Assembly: GCA_046081125.1 (NCBI GenBank)
Contig: JBJTVH010000102.1
Location: 1-64,000 of the forward strand
DNA length: 64,000 nt
DNA from: JBEIFW01 sp046081125
GTDB lineage: Bacteria > Actinomycetota > Acidimicrobiia > Acidimicrobiales > Ilumatobacteraceae
Direction of reading: 5' to 3'
This document shows positions 29,770-38,300 of this stretch, piece by piece (position 1 is the first letter of the stretch; the number at the start of each line of letters is the position of its first letter). The notes below the pieces were generated by a model that was given only the letters and a program-made list of their open reading frames with translations, was not told where the DNA came from and searched no databases. Both the position numbers and the translations under genes were made by a program.

Positions 29770-30297
29770 GTGTTCAACGTGACGGGTGGCGAGGTGATCA
29801 TCATCCTCGTCATCGCGCTCGTGGTCCTCGGGCCCGAAAAGCTCCCCGACGTGCTGCGCAAGGTCGGCCGGGTGTACGGCGAGGTCCGTCGCATGGCGAA
29901 CGGGTTCCAGGAGGAACTACGAAACACCCTCGACGAGCCCACCCGCGAGTTCCGCCAGACCATGGACGACGTCCGCACCGGGTTTACCGAGACCGTCCGC
30001 CGGGCCGCCGAGCCCGATCCGGAACAGCCGGTGGAGGACACCGTGACGCCGGTCGACGACGAGGCGCCCGACGATGCGAGCGCTCCGCCCAGGCTGGCCG
30101 ATGCCCCCGAGGCACCGCCACTGCCGGGATGGGCCATGCCTGCGCCGTCCGGACCGCCGATCGAGCCGGCGGCGATCGCGCTTCCCGGCAGCCAGTGGCC
30201 GCCGGCCCCACCGCCGGCACCTCCACCTTCGGTCGCACCCCCACCGTCCGCGCCGGCCTGGCAACCGCCGTCGCCGGACACCGGGGCGTCCGCATGA
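29770..30297 (+). CDS. tatB: Sec-independent translocase subunit TatB (TatA/B family)
   Basis: The 175-residue protein has an N-terminal transmembrane helix (GGEVIIILVIALVVLGPEKL) followed by the amphipathic helix PDVLRKVGRVYGEVRRMANG and a helical cytoplasmic region. The GPEKLP hinge and extended length favour TatB over TatA. A long Pro/Ala-rich tail (PPAPPPAPPPSVAPPPSAP) is probably disordered. With TatC it recognises twin-arginine signal peptides. A Tat-signal DUF1501 protein is encoded later in the window. The stop overlaps the tatC ATG by 4 bases. Confidence 0.88.
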   Translation: MFNVTGGEVIIILVIALVVLGPEKLPDVLRKVGRVYGEVRRMANGFQEELRNTLDEPTREFRQTMDDVRTGFTETVRRAAEPDPEQPVEDTVTPVDDEAPDDASAPPRLADAPEAPPLPGWAMPAPSGPPIEPAAIALPGSQWPPAPPPAPPPSVAPPPSAPAWQPPSPDTGASA

Positions 30298-31106
30298 AGG
30301 TGCGCCGCAAGCGTTCGGGCCAGCGTCGTCTCAAGGGGCCCGACGACACGATGACGCTCACCGAGCACCTGGCGGAACTCCGCCGGCGCATCGTGGTGTC
30401 CTTCCTCGCCGTGGCGGCGGCCGCGGTCGTGATGTTCGTGCTGTACGACCCGTGGCTGCAGCGCTTCCTCGGCGACCCGTACTTCGACCTGTGCGCCGAG
30501 AACCCCGACTGGAAGTGCTCCGACGGGTTCCAGGTCACCGATCTGCTCGGCGCATTCACGACGCGGTTGCGCATCGCCGGATATTTCGGGCTCGCCGCAG
30601 CCCTGCCGGTGGTGCTGTGGCAGATCTGGCGGTTCGTCGTGCCTGGGCTGCACGCCAAGGAGCGGCGCTACGCCGCCCCGTTCGTGCTGTCCTCGGTGGT
30701 GCTGTTCCTCTTCGGTGCGTCGATCGCCTACCTGACCATGCCGTTCGCGGTCGAGTTCCTCGTCGGCTACGCCGGCGCCAAGAGCCGCGTCGATCTCACC
30801 GCCGATCGCTACATCAACCTGATCAGCCTCATGATGATCGGCTTCGGCGTCGGTTTCCTGTTCCCCGTGCTGCTCGTGTTCCTCCAGCTCGCCGGGGCGC
30901 TGACCCCGGGGCGGCTGCTGCGCTGGTGGCGTCAGGCCATCGTGCTGTGCGTCGTCATCGCCGCCGTGATCACTCCGTCGGGCGATCCGTTCAGCCTGCT
31001 CGCCCTGGCGATCCCGATGACGGTGTTCTACTTCGGGTCGGTCCTCATCGGCTGGCTGCTGACCCGGAAGCGCAGCAAGGCCGGGGCGGGCACGGCGGCC
31101 GCCTGA
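30294..31106 (+). CDS. tatC: Sec-independent translocase subunit TatC
   Basis: This 270-residue polytopic protein has the TatC N-terminal signature MTLTEHLAELRRRI, which forms part of the twin-arginine binding site. Six predicted helices follow, including the conserved YFGLAAALPVVLWQIWRFVVPGL with Pro and Glu in the periplasmic/cytosolic loops, and KERRY. The basic N-terminal extension (KVRRKRSGQRRL) and C-terminal RKRSK are cytoplasmic. It overlaps tatB and is followed 4 bases later by helY, the same order as in Mycobacterium. Confidence 0.96.
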   Translation: MKVRRKRSGQRRLKGPDDTMTLTEHLAELRRRIVVSFLAVAAAAVVMFVLYDPWLQRFLGDPYFDLCAENPDWKCSDGFQVTDLLGAFTTRLRIAGYFGLAAALPVVLWQIWRFVVPGLHAKERRYAAPFVLSSVVLFLFGASIAYLTMPFAVEFLVGYAGAKSRVDLTADRYINLISLMMIGFGVGFLFPVLLVFLQLAGALTPGRLLRWWRQAIVLCVVIAAVITPSGDPFSLLALAIPMTVFYFGSVLIGWLLTRKRSKAGAGTAAA

Positions 31107-31110
31107 TGCC

Positions 31111-33774
31111 GTGACGGTTCGCGACGACCTCCTCGCCCGCTACGGGTTCCCGCTCGATCGGTTCCAGCTCGACGCAATCGACTCGTTCGACGCAGGGCAC
31201 TCGGTGCTCGTCGCCGCACCGACCGGCTCGGGCAAGACCGTCGTCGCCGAGTACGCCGCCGGCGTCGCGCTCGCGCAGGGCCGGCGGGCGTTCTACACGG
31301 CACCGATCAAGGCGTTGTCCAACCAGAAGTACCGCGACCTCCTCGCCGTCCACGGCCCCGAACGCGTCGGGTTGCTCACCGGCGACAACAGCATCAACGG
31401 CGACGCCGACATCGTCGTGATGACGACCGAAGTGTTGCGCAACATGGTCTACGCCCGCCACGGCGGGCTCGACCGGCTCGCCGTCGTCGTCCTCGACGAG
31501 GTCCACTACCTCCAGGACGCCTACCGAGGCCCGGTTTGGGAGGAGGTGATCCTGCACCTCCCCGCTCACGTCCGTCTCGTGTGCCTCTCGGCGACGGTGT
31601 CCAACGCCGCCGAACTCGCTGCGTGGATCACCGAGGTCCGGGGGCCGACGGTTCCGGTCGTGGAGCACAAACGACCGGTGCGCCTCGACCACCTCTATCT
31701 CGTCGGGGACCGCACCGCCGCCGGCCTGCACGCCCTACCGGTACTCGTCGACGGCCGACCGAATCCGGAGGGCAACCGGTTCGATCCGCAGACCCACAGG
31801 GTTCCCGGCCGCCCGGGTGGCCGGGCGCAGGCCCGGCTGCCTGTCTACACCCCACGCCGGCTCGAGGTCGTCGACCTGCTCGAGGAGCGCGACCTCCTGC
31901 CGGCAATCTACTTCCTGTTCTCCCGCAACGGCTGCGACGAAGCCGCAGCCCAATGTCTCGACGCGGGCGTGCGGCTGACCACCGCGTCGGAGCGCACCCG
32001 GATCCGGGCGATCGTCGACGAGCACCTCGCCGGGATCGACGAGCGCGACCTCGCCGTGCTCGGCCAGACCCGGTTCCTCGCCGCGCTCCAGGCCGGGGTC
32101 GCCGCCCACCACGCCGGGTTGATCCCCCCGTTCAAAGAGGCGGTCGAGGCCTGCTTCGCCGAGGCGCTCGTCAAGGTCGTGTTCGCCACCGAGACGCTCG
32201 CGGTCGGCATCAACATGCCCGCCCGGACCGTGGTCATCGAGAAGCTGACGAAGTTCACCGGGAACCACCACGAGTTCCTCACCCCCGGTGCGTACACCCA
32301 GCTCACCGGCCGGGCCGGCCGGCGGGGCATCGATGCGATGGGCCATGCCGCCGTGCTGTGGAACCCGTTCGTGACCTTCGATCAGGTGGCCGCACTCGCG
32401 CTCAGCCGCGAGTACCAGCTCCGCTCGGCGTTCCGGCCCACCTACAACATGGCCGCGAACCTGGTGCGCACCCGCCGGGCCGAGGAGGCCCGGAGCCTGC
32501 TCGGGCGGTCCTTCGCCCAGTTCCAGGCCGACCGCGAGGTGGTCCGGCTCGAGCAACGCCTGCAGCGCCGCTCGCAGCTCCTCGCCGAGGTGCGCGCCGA
32601 AGCCATCAGCCCGTTCGGTGACCTCGAGGACTACCGGGCACGGCGCCGGCTGCAACGAGACGCAGGTACCGCCACCCGAGCCGGCCGAACCGACCCCGAG
32701 GCGATCGAACAGGCGCTGCTCAAGCTGCGTCCGGGGGACGTGATCGACGTCGTGCGTGGCCGCCGACCCGGGCGGGCCGTCGTCGTCTCGGTGGCGTTCC
32801 GGCGCGGGGTTCGGGTCCGGGCCGTCACCGCGTCACGCACGGTGCTCACCCTCGGGGCCGCCGATTTCGACGCGCCGCCCCGGGCCGTCGGACGCGTCGA
32901 GCTCCCTGACCCGTTCGACCCGCGCGCCGCCGGCGACCAACGTGAGGCCGCACGCCGGCTCGCCCGCTCCCGGTTCCCCGACCCGACCCGGCTCGACGAC
33001 GACCTCGACGAGCATCCCGTCCTCGCCGACCCGGACCTCGCCGATCGGCTTCGCGCCGCAGGCGCCGCCGAACGCCTCGCCCGCGAGGTCGACGAGCTCA
33101 CGGCCCGGGTGCAGGCGCGCGGGAGCTCGGTGGTGCGCCGCTTCGAGCAGGTCCTCGCGCTGCTGGGCGCCTGGCGGTACGTGGAGGGCTGGGGGCTCAC
33201 CCCGGCGGGCGAGCGTCTGGCTCGCCTGTTCCACGAATGCGACCTGCTCGTGGCCGAATGCCTCGAACAGGGGCTGCTCGACGGCCTCGACGCGGCGAGC
33301 CTCGCAGCGCTCGTGTCGGCCTTCACCTACGAGCACCGCAGTCCCGAGGCGCCCCCGGCAGCGTGGTTCCCCTCGGGCACGGTGCGGCGGCGGTACGCCG
33401 AGATCGAGGCCGTCGCCCGCAGTCTCAATGCCCAGGAGGAGCTCACAGGCCTCGATCCGACCCGGGCCCCGGACCCGACCTACGTCGCAGTCGCCTACGC
33501 CTGGGCGGCGGGGGAGAGCTTCGCCGCCGTCGTCGACGCCGAGGAACTCTCGGGCGGCGACTTCGTCCGAAACATGAAACAGCTCGTCGACCTGCTGCGC
33601 CAGATCGCCCAGATCGCCCCGGTGGCCGCCACCCGGGCTGCGGCGGCCGCCGGCGTCGAGTTGCTGTTCCGGGGCGTGATCGTCGCGTCCAGCCACGTCG
33701 ACGGCACGACCGGCGGCGGCACGACCGGCGACGGCACGACCGGCGACCGCCAACCGGGTGGCGCCGCGTGGTGA
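31111..33774 (+). CDS. helY: DEAD/DEAH-box helicase HelY (Ski2/Mtr4-like)
   Basis: The 887-residue SF2 helicase has motif I APTGSGKT (36-43), TAPIKALSNQKYRD (Ia), DEVH (129-132), motif III SATVSN, ETLAVGINMPARTV, and motif VI QLTGRAGRRGID near 397-408. The C-terminal third has the DSHCT domain (FEQVLALLGAWRYVEGWGLT, EELSGGDFVRNMKQLVDLL). It probably remodels RNA. The start is GTG. The last ~20 residues are GTTGGGTTGDGTTGDR, from a 15-bp tandem repeat, and look unstructured. The next gene overlaps by 4 bases. Confidence 0.93.
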   Translation: MTVRDDLLARYGFPLDRFQLDAIDSFDAGHSVLVAAPTGSGKTVVAEYAAGVALAQGRRAFYTAPIKALSNQKYRDLLAVHGPERVGLLTGDNSINGDADIVVMTTEVLRNMVYARHGGLDRLAVVVLDEVHYLQDAYRGPVWEEVILHLPAHVRLVCLSATVSNAAELAAWITEVRGPTVPVVEHKRPVRLDHLYLVGDRTAAGLHALPVLVDGRPNPEGNRFDPQTHRVPGRPGGRAQARLPVYTPRRLEVVDLLEERDLLPAIYFLFSRNGCDEAAAQCLDAGVRLTTASERTRIRAIVDEHLAGIDERDLAVLGQTRFLAALQAGVAAHHAGLIPPFKEAVEACFAEALVKVVFATETLAVGINMPARTVVIEKLTKFTGNHHEFLTPGAYTQLTGRAGRRGIDAMGHAAVLWNPFVTFDQVAALALSREYQLRSAFRPTYNMAANLVRTRRAEEARSLLGRSFAQFQADREVVRLEQRLQRRSQLLAEVRAEAISPFGDLEDYRARRRLQRDAGTATRAGRTDPEAIEQALLKLRPGDVIDVVRGRRPGRAVVVSVAFRRGVRVRAVTASRTVLTLGAADFDAPPRAVGRVELPDPFDPRAAGDQREAARRLARSRFPDPTRLDDDLDEHPVLADPDLADRLRAAGAAERLAREVDELTARVQARGSSVVRRFEQVLALLGAWRYVEGWGLTPAGERLARLFHECDLLVAECLEQGLLDGLDAASLAALVSAFTYEHRSPEAPPAAWFPSGTVRRRYAEIEAVARSLNAQEELTGLDPTRAPDPTYVAVAYAWAAGESFAAVVDAEELSGGDFVRNMKQLVDLLRQIAQIAPVAATRAAAAAGVELLFRGVIVASSHVDGTTGGGTTGDGTTGDRQPGGAAW
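33703..33747 (+). repeat. Three tandem copies of a 15-bp unit inside helY
   Basis: GGCACGACCGGCG(G/A)C is repeated three times at the 3' end of helY and encodes a GTTGG/D tail. In-frame copy-number change would only lengthen or shorten this tail. Confidence 0.8.
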
Positions 33775-34364
33775 TCCGCCGGGGGGAGCCCTGGGGTGAG
33801 CCCGGTGTGCTCCCGACCGGCGCGCCGCGAGTCCACGACGACGCTTCGCTCGCCCGGGCCGTTACCGAAGGGGCCGGCCTGATCGGGGTACTGGGCGGTG
33901 ACCTGTGCCGAACGGTCGGCGGCGGAGGTGACCCGGCCCGGCTCACCGATGGGCGCGGCACCGTGCTGCCGATCGACCTCGGCGTGGTGCGCCTCGACGG
34001 TGGCGACGAGCACGTGTTCGTCGCGCACGTCGTCGCCCGCCGGCGGTTCTGGCGTTCCCCGGTCGTCGGCGTGATGAACGCGCAGTTCCGGGGGCACTGG
34101 GACGTCGCACCCCGATCTCATCCCAACGATGGCCGGCTCGACGTCGTCGTCGCCCGCCTCGGGCTCGGCGACACCTGGAAGGCCTGGCGCCGGTTGCCGA
34201 CCGGCAGCCATGTCCCGCACCCCGGCATCGAGGAACGCCGAGTCCGAGAAGGCGAGCTCGAGCTCGGCGCCCGATGCATCGTCGAGATCGACGGCCGGCG
34301 TGTCGGCTCCGCCCGACGCCTGGAGGTGGCGTGCCGGCCCGACGCCGCCCAGATCATCGTGTGA
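33771..34364 (+). CDS. Diacylglycerol-kinase-like C-terminal domain protein
   Basis: The 197-residue protein has no strong catalytic motif. EGAGLIGVLGGDLCRTVGG resembles the glycine-rich loop (GGDGT) of the DAGK/YegS fold in degenerate form. VVGVMNAQFRGHWDVAPRSH, NDGRLDVVVARLGLGDTWKA and SHVPHPGIEERRV match the C-terminal beta-sandwich of that family ('n---gG--..-P-A-pdDG-ldv'). It is shorter than usual kinases (~300 residues), so it may be a diverged or non-catalytic member. It starts with GTG overlapping helY by 4 bases. Confidence 0.55.
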   Translation: MIRRGEPWGEPGVLPTGAPRVHDDASLARAVTEGAGLIGVLGGDLCRTVGGGGDPARLTDGRGTVLPIDLGVVRLDGGDEHVFVAHVVARRRFWRSPVVGVMNAQFRGHWDVAPRSHPNDGRLDVVVARLGLGDTWKAWRRLPTGSHVPHPGIEERRVREGELELGARCIVEIDGRRVGSARRLEVACRPDAAQIIV

Positions 34365-34372
34365 GCCGGGTC

Positions 34373-34378
34373 TAGGGT
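34373..34378 (+). promoter_or_regulatory. -10 hexamer TAGGGT before the M20 peptidase gene
   Basis: TAGGGT ends 8 bases before the ATG at 34387 and supports that start with leaderless transcription. Confidence 0.45.
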
Positions 34379-34386
34379 CGGTCGCC

Positions 34387-35574
34387 ATGCACCTCGACGA
34401 GGCCAAGGCCTGGGTCACGGCCGCGATCGATCGGCAGGCCGACCTGCTCGTCGAGGTCGCCCACGACCTGCACGCCCATCCCGAGCTGGCCTTCGAGGAG
34501 CACCACGCCCACGACGTGCTGGCGGGCGCGCTCGACGACGCCGGGCTCGCCCCGGTACGCCACCATCTCGACGTCCCGACGGCGTTCGTCGCCGAGGCCG
34601 GCACGTCGGGTCCGCTCGTGGCCGTCCTGCTCGAGTACGACGCCTTGCCCGAGATCGGTCATGCCTGCGGGCACAACGTGATCGCCGCCGCCGGGCTCGG
34701 TGCCGGCCTTGCGCTCGGTGCGCTGGCCGCAACGGGCGACCCGATCGCCGGGCGGGTACGGATCCTGGGTACGCCGGCCGAGGAGGGAGGCGGCGGCAAG
34801 ATCGTGCTCGCCGACCGAGGAGCCTTCGACGGGGTCGACGCCGCGCTCATGGTCCATCCCGCCGACAGCGACCTCGCCGCAATGACCACGCTCGCGATCG
34901 AGCAACTCGAAGCGACGTACCACGGGCTGTCGGCCCACGCTGCGGCCGCGCCGTGGAAGGGCGCCAACGCGCTCGACGCCGCGGTGCTCGGCTACCAGAA
35001 CGTCGCCGCGCTCCGCCAGCACATCGCCCCGGACGAACGGGTGCACGGCGTGTTCACCCACGGTGGCGACAAGCCGAACATCGTGCCGTCACGGGCCGCG
35101 ACGTTCTGGTACGTGCGCTCGGGCACCGTCGCCCGGCTCGCAGAGCTCAAGGCCCGGGTCGAGGCGTGCCTGCGCGCCGGGGCCGACGCCGCCGGGTGCC
35201 GGGTCGACCTGCGCTGGGGTGACCGTCCCACCGCGTATGCGGACCTGAAGGCCAACGCCCCGCTCGACGCGGCGTGGGCCGCCAACGCCGCCCGGGTGGG
35301 CCGCACCGTGCTCGACCCGCGCCTCACCCACCCGGTGCTCGGCTCCACCGACATGGGCAACATCAGCTACCTCGTGCCCTCGATCCACCCGATGATCGCC
35401 GTCGCCCCGGCCGGCGTGCCGATCCACTCGGCGGCCTTCGCCGAGCACGCCCGCTCGGACGCGGCCGACCGGGCGGTGCTCGACGGCGCCAAGATGCTGG
35501 CCCTCACGGCGCTCGACGTGTGGGCCGACCCGGCGGTGCGCACCGCCGCCCACGACGCGTTCACCCGAACCTGA
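34387..35574 (+). CDS. M20-family amidohydrolase (PM20D2 / AbgB-like)
   Basis: This 395-residue metallopeptidase-like protein has DLHAHPELAFEE at the N-terminus, the metal-binding GHACGHN (91-97), TPAEEGGGGK with catalytic Glu, and the ALMVHPAD metal His. The lid/dimerisation domain (LEATYHGLSAHAAAAPWKG) and the late metal motif around GSTDMGN follow. The GHACGHN and THGGDKPNIVPSRA pattern points to the PM20D2/AbgB side of the family, which cleaves aminobenzoyl-glutamate or atypical dipeptides. It is cytosolic, monocistronic and leaderless. Confidence 0.9.
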   Translation: MHLDEAKAWVTAAIDRQADLLVEVAHDLHAHPELAFEEHHAHDVLAGALDDAGLAPVRHHLDVPTAFVAEAGTSGPLVAVLLEYDALPEIGHACGHNVIAAAGLGAGLALGALAATGDPIAGRVRILGTPAEEGGGGKIVLADRGAFDGVDAALMVHPADSDLAAMTTLAIEQLEATYHGLSAHAAAAPWKGANALDAAVLGYQNVAALRQHIAPDERVHGVFTHGGDKPNIVPSRAATFWYVRSGTVARLAELKARVEACLRAGADAAGCRVDLRWGDRPTAYADLKANAPLDAAWAANAARVGRTVLDPRLTHPVLGSTDMGNISYLVPSIHPMIAVAPAGVPIHSAAFAEHARSDAADRAVLDGAKMLALTALDVWADPAVRTAAHDAFTRT

Positions 35575-35580
35575 TCCCGC

Positions 35581-35624
35581 GTTCGATCCGCGCTCGATCC
35601 GCATTCGATCCGCGTTCGATCGGC
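35581..35624 (+). repeat. Four tandem copies of an 11-bp unit
   Basis: GTTCGATCCGC occurs four times with small changes (GCTCGATCCGC, ATTCGATCCGC, GTTCGATCGGC) in the gap between the M20 and ThyX-like genes. It is noncoding and upstream of the ThyX-like promoter hexamer. Confidence 0.85.
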
Positions 35625-35690
35625 GGACGCGACCGGCCGAGGCGATCTGCGGCCAGCCACGGGATCCCTGCCCAGCCCGATCCGGCTCCG

Positions 35691-35696
35691 TAGCAT
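35691..35696 (+). promoter_or_regulatory. -10 hexamer TAGCAT before the ThyX-like gene
   Basis: TAGCAT ends 8 bases before the GTG at 35705, consistent with a leaderless transcript. Confidence 0.45.
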
Positions 35697-35704
35697 GGCC
35701 CGCC

Positions 35705-37303
35705 GTGGCCCTCTACGTCCCGGAGCAGTTCACGGTCGCGGAGGCCGACGTGCTGCGCCGGTATGTCACCACGCTCGACGGCCCCGTGTTCGCCCTGGTC
35801 AACCTGCCCGAAGTGGTGAAAGGGGCACTGTTCGCCCGGTATTCGCGCAGTGCGAAGAGCCTGCGTCGGCTGTTCCTCGACGAGTTCGTCGGCGAGCTCG
35901 ACATCACCGGTGACGCGACCGTCGACGCGACGATTGGGCTGCGGCGGGCCGAGGAGCTCTACGATCGTGTGTTCTTCGAGTACGGCGACGATTCCGTCGC
36001 CCAGCTCGGCGGGGTGCACCTGGCCTGCGAGCAGGCGTCGAACGTGCTCACCAAGGTCCTCGAGTGGGGCCGGCTGGCCAGCTATCTCGAACAGTCCACC
36101 CGCTACATCGCCTACGACGCCCGGCTCGGCGGCCGGTACCGCTACTACCGCGACGCCCCTGTGCTGTCCTCGGCGCTCGGCCCCCGGTACGTCGGCGACC
36201 TCGACCGGCAGTTCGACACGTACTCCGAGCTGCTCGCCCTGGTCACCGACCACGTGCGCGCCACCGTGCCGAAGGCGGCCGGCGACAGCGATTTCGTCTA
36301 CCGGCAGGCCACCCGAGCCAAGGCGCTCGACGCCGTACGAGGGGTGCTGCCGGCTGCTGCGCTGTCCAACGTCGGGATCTACGGCTCCGGGCAGGCGTTC
36401 GAGCACCTGCTGCTGCGCATGCGGTCCCTGCCGCTGCCCGAGGCCCAGGAATACGCGGCGCTGATGCTCCACGAACTGCGCAAGGTCATCCCGAGCTTCC
36501 TGCGCCGCGTCGATCTGCCCGAGCGCGGGGGCGCTTGGAGCGACTACCTGTCCCGCTGCCGGGACGACACCGCCGACCTGGTCGCCTCGCTGTTCCCGCC
36601 CGATGCGGCGCCCGAGGCCGTCGAGCCGGTCACGCTCGTCGACTGGGACCCCGACGCCGAGGACAAGCTGCTCGCGGCCGCCTGCTACGCCCACACCCAC
36701 CTCCCCGAGCACCAGGTCCTCGACCGGGTCCGCTCCCTGGCCCACGACGATCGGGTCGCCCTGCTGCGGGCGTACGTGGGGGAGCGGGCCAACCGCCGCC
36801 ACCGGCCGGGTCGGGCCTTCGAGCGGGTGGGGTACCGATTCGACGTGCTGAGCGACTACGGCGCCTTTCGCGACCTGCAACGGCACCGGATGCTGACGAT
36901 CGAATGGCAGCGTCTCACCCCCCGCCACGGCTACGTGCGGCCGGAGCTGGTCGACGACGCCGGGGGACGCGATCGCTTCGACGACGCGATGGCCCGGTCC
37001 GCCGCGCTCCACGACGCCCTCGCCGCACCGTTCCCCGACCAGGCGCCGTATGCGGTGTCGATGGCGTACCGGGTCCGGTACTCGATGCAGTTCAACGCCC
37101 GCGAGGCCATCCACCTGCTCGAGCTGCGCAGCGCCCCCCAGGGTCATCCGTCCTACCGGCGGGTGGCCCAGGAGATGCACCGGCTGATCGCCGAGCAGGC
37201 CGGCCACCGGGCCGTCGCTGCGGCGATGACGTTCCTCAGCTCGGCCGAGCCGGAACTCGAACGCCTCGACGGCGAGCGCCGGTTGGCCCAGCGCCAACGC
37301 TGA
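35705..37303 (+). CDS. Double-length ThyX-like (FAD-dependent thymidylate synthase fold) protein
   Basis: The 532-residue protein is about twice the length of ThyX. The first half has FARYSRSAKSLRRLFLDEF, EYGDDSVAQLGGVHLACEQA and GRLASYLEQSTRYIAYD, like the ThyX S..RY flavin/substrate region. The second half has RFDVLSDYGAFRDLQRHRML and then TIEWQRLTPRHGY, a degenerate form of the ThyX RHRxxSxNxxSxRY signature, and ends with SMAYRVRYSMQFNAREAIHLL and QGHPSYR. Both halves thus retain partial motifs, suggesting duplication and fusion. Whether it makes dTMP is uncertain because the canonical motif is altered. Such long ThyX-like proteins are of unknown role. Confidence 0.75.
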   Translation: MALYVPEQFTVAEADVLRRYVTTLDGPVFALVNLPEVVKGALFARYSRSAKSLRRLFLDEFVGELDITGDATVDATIGLRRAEELYDRVFFEYGDDSVAQLGGVHLACEQASNVLTKVLEWGRLASYLEQSTRYIAYDARLGGRYRYYRDAPVLSSALGPRYVGDLDRQFDTYSELLALVTDHVRATVPKAAGDSDFVYRQATRAKALDAVRGVLPAAALSNVGIYGSGQAFEHLLLRMRSLPLPEAQEYAALMLHELRKVIPSFLRRVDLPERGGAWSDYLSRCRDDTADLVASLFPPDAAPEAVEPVTLVDWDPDAEDKLLAAACYAHTHLPEHQVLDRVRSLAHDDRVALLRAYVGERANRRHRPGRAFERVGYRFDVLSDYGAFRDLQRHRMLTIEWQRLTPRHGYVRPELVDDAGGRDRFDDAMARSAALHDALAAPFPDQAPYAVSMAYRVRYSMQFNAREAIHLLELRSAPQGHPSYRRVAQEMHRLIAEQAGHRAVAAAMTFLSSAEPELERLDGERRLAQRQR

Positions 37304-37315
37304 GTCAGGAAACCC

Positions 37316-37342
37316 TCAAGTTCCGGCTCGCGCCGCCGACGG
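37316..37342 (+). promoter_or_regulatory. Sigma28 (FliA)-like promoter before the LysM/transglycosylase gene
   Basis: TCAAGTTC, 11 bases, then GCCGACGG resembles the FliA consensus TAAAGTTT-N11-GCCGATAA. The -10 part ends 7 bases before the ATG at 37350. A second such promoter precedes cheA in this window. Confidence 0.4.
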
Positions 37343-37349
37343 GAGGGGC

Positions 37350-38180
37350 ATGCCCGGAGCCCGGCTGTTCAGCATCGCCGTGGGCGCCGCGCTGTTGGCC
37401 GGCGTCGCACCCGGTCGCCAAGCGGCCCCGGCACCGAGGCCGACGCACGTCGTGCAACCCGGGGAGAGCCTCTGGCTGATCTCGCAGCGGTACGGCCTCA
37501 CGCTGAATGCCTTGGTCGGCGCGAACCGCATGAGCGCGCTGTCGGTGATCGTGCCTGGGCAGGTCCTCGTCCTCCCCCTGCGTGCTCTGCCATCCGCAAC
37601 GACGGCCGCAACGACGGCCCGACCGACGACGGTGCCGACCACCGTGCCCCGGCCGCCGGTTCCGACGAGCCTGCCCCGACCGAGCACCACGACGGTGCCC
37701 ACGACGGCGGCGCGCCCTGCGGTGCCGACCCCGGTGCCCGGGGTGCCGCCCGGGCTGCCCGACGAAGTCCGGGGAGCGGCGCAGGTCGCCCTGATCCCGA
37801 TGTTCCGGGCCGCCGCCGCCGAGTTCGGCGTACCCGCTGACCTGCTGATGTCGCTCGCCTACCAGGAGTCCCGTTGGCGGGCCGACGTGGTCAGCCGGGC
37901 CGGTGCGATCGGCGTCGGCCAGTTGCTGCCGACGACCGCCACCTGGGTCGCGACCGACCTGATCCGCCAACCCGGGCTCGATCCCCGCGTCCCGAACGAC
38001 AACATCCGGATGTCGGCCCGGTTCCTGCGGTTCCTGATCGATCTGATGCAGGGCGACCTGGTCAGGGCCCTTGCGGGCTACTTCGAAGGCCCCTACGGCG
38101 TGCTCCGGGTCGGCGTGAGTGCGGGTGGTCGCCGCTACGCAGACCAGGTCCTGGCCCGCCGGCCGGCCTTTCGGCCCTGA
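37350..38180 (+). CDS. LysM and lytic transglycosylase domain protein
   Basis: The 276-residue exported protein has a signal peptide (residues 1-~24), a LysM motif (HVVQPGESLWLISQRYGLTL through IVPGQVLVLP), a Thr/Pro-rich linker of about 60 residues, and a C-terminal SLT-type lysozyme-fold domain. That domain has MSLAYQESRWRADVVS with the catalytic Glu in YQES, GAIGVGQLLP and LAGYFEGPYGV. It should bind and cleave peptidoglycan. With the sigma28-like promoter directly upstream, a role in flagellar or cell-wall penetration during motility is attractive but inferred. Confidence 0.9.
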   Translation: MPGARLFSIAVGAALLAGVAPGRQAAPAPRPTHVVQPGESLWLISQRYGLTLNALVGANRMSALSVIVPGQVLVLPLRALPSATTAATTARPTTVPTTVPRPPVPTSLPRPSTTTVPTTAARPAVPTPVPGVPPGLPDEVRGAAQVALIPMFRAAAAEFGVPADLLMSLAYQESRWRADVVSRAGAIGVGQLLPTTATWVATDLIRQPGLDPRVPNDNIRMSARFLRFLIDLMQGDLVRALAGYFEGPYGVLRVGVSAGGRRYADQVLARRPAFRP

Positions 38181-38257
38181 ACTGGGCCGTTCGCACTCGT
38201 CGCCGAGTTGTAACCGCTGTCACGATTCCTGGGCGTCGGAACCGAGGCGGCGGGGCC

Positions 38258-38263
38258 TAGTAT
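38258..38263 (+). promoter_or_regulatory. -10 hexamer TAGTAT before the DUF4193-like gene
   Basis: TAGTAT lies 37 bases before the ATG at 38301, leaving a short leader with the strong ribosome site AAGGGGG. Confidence 0.45.
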
Positions 38264-38300
38264 TCCCGGCCGCGACTTGGCGGGCTGACGAAGGGGGATC

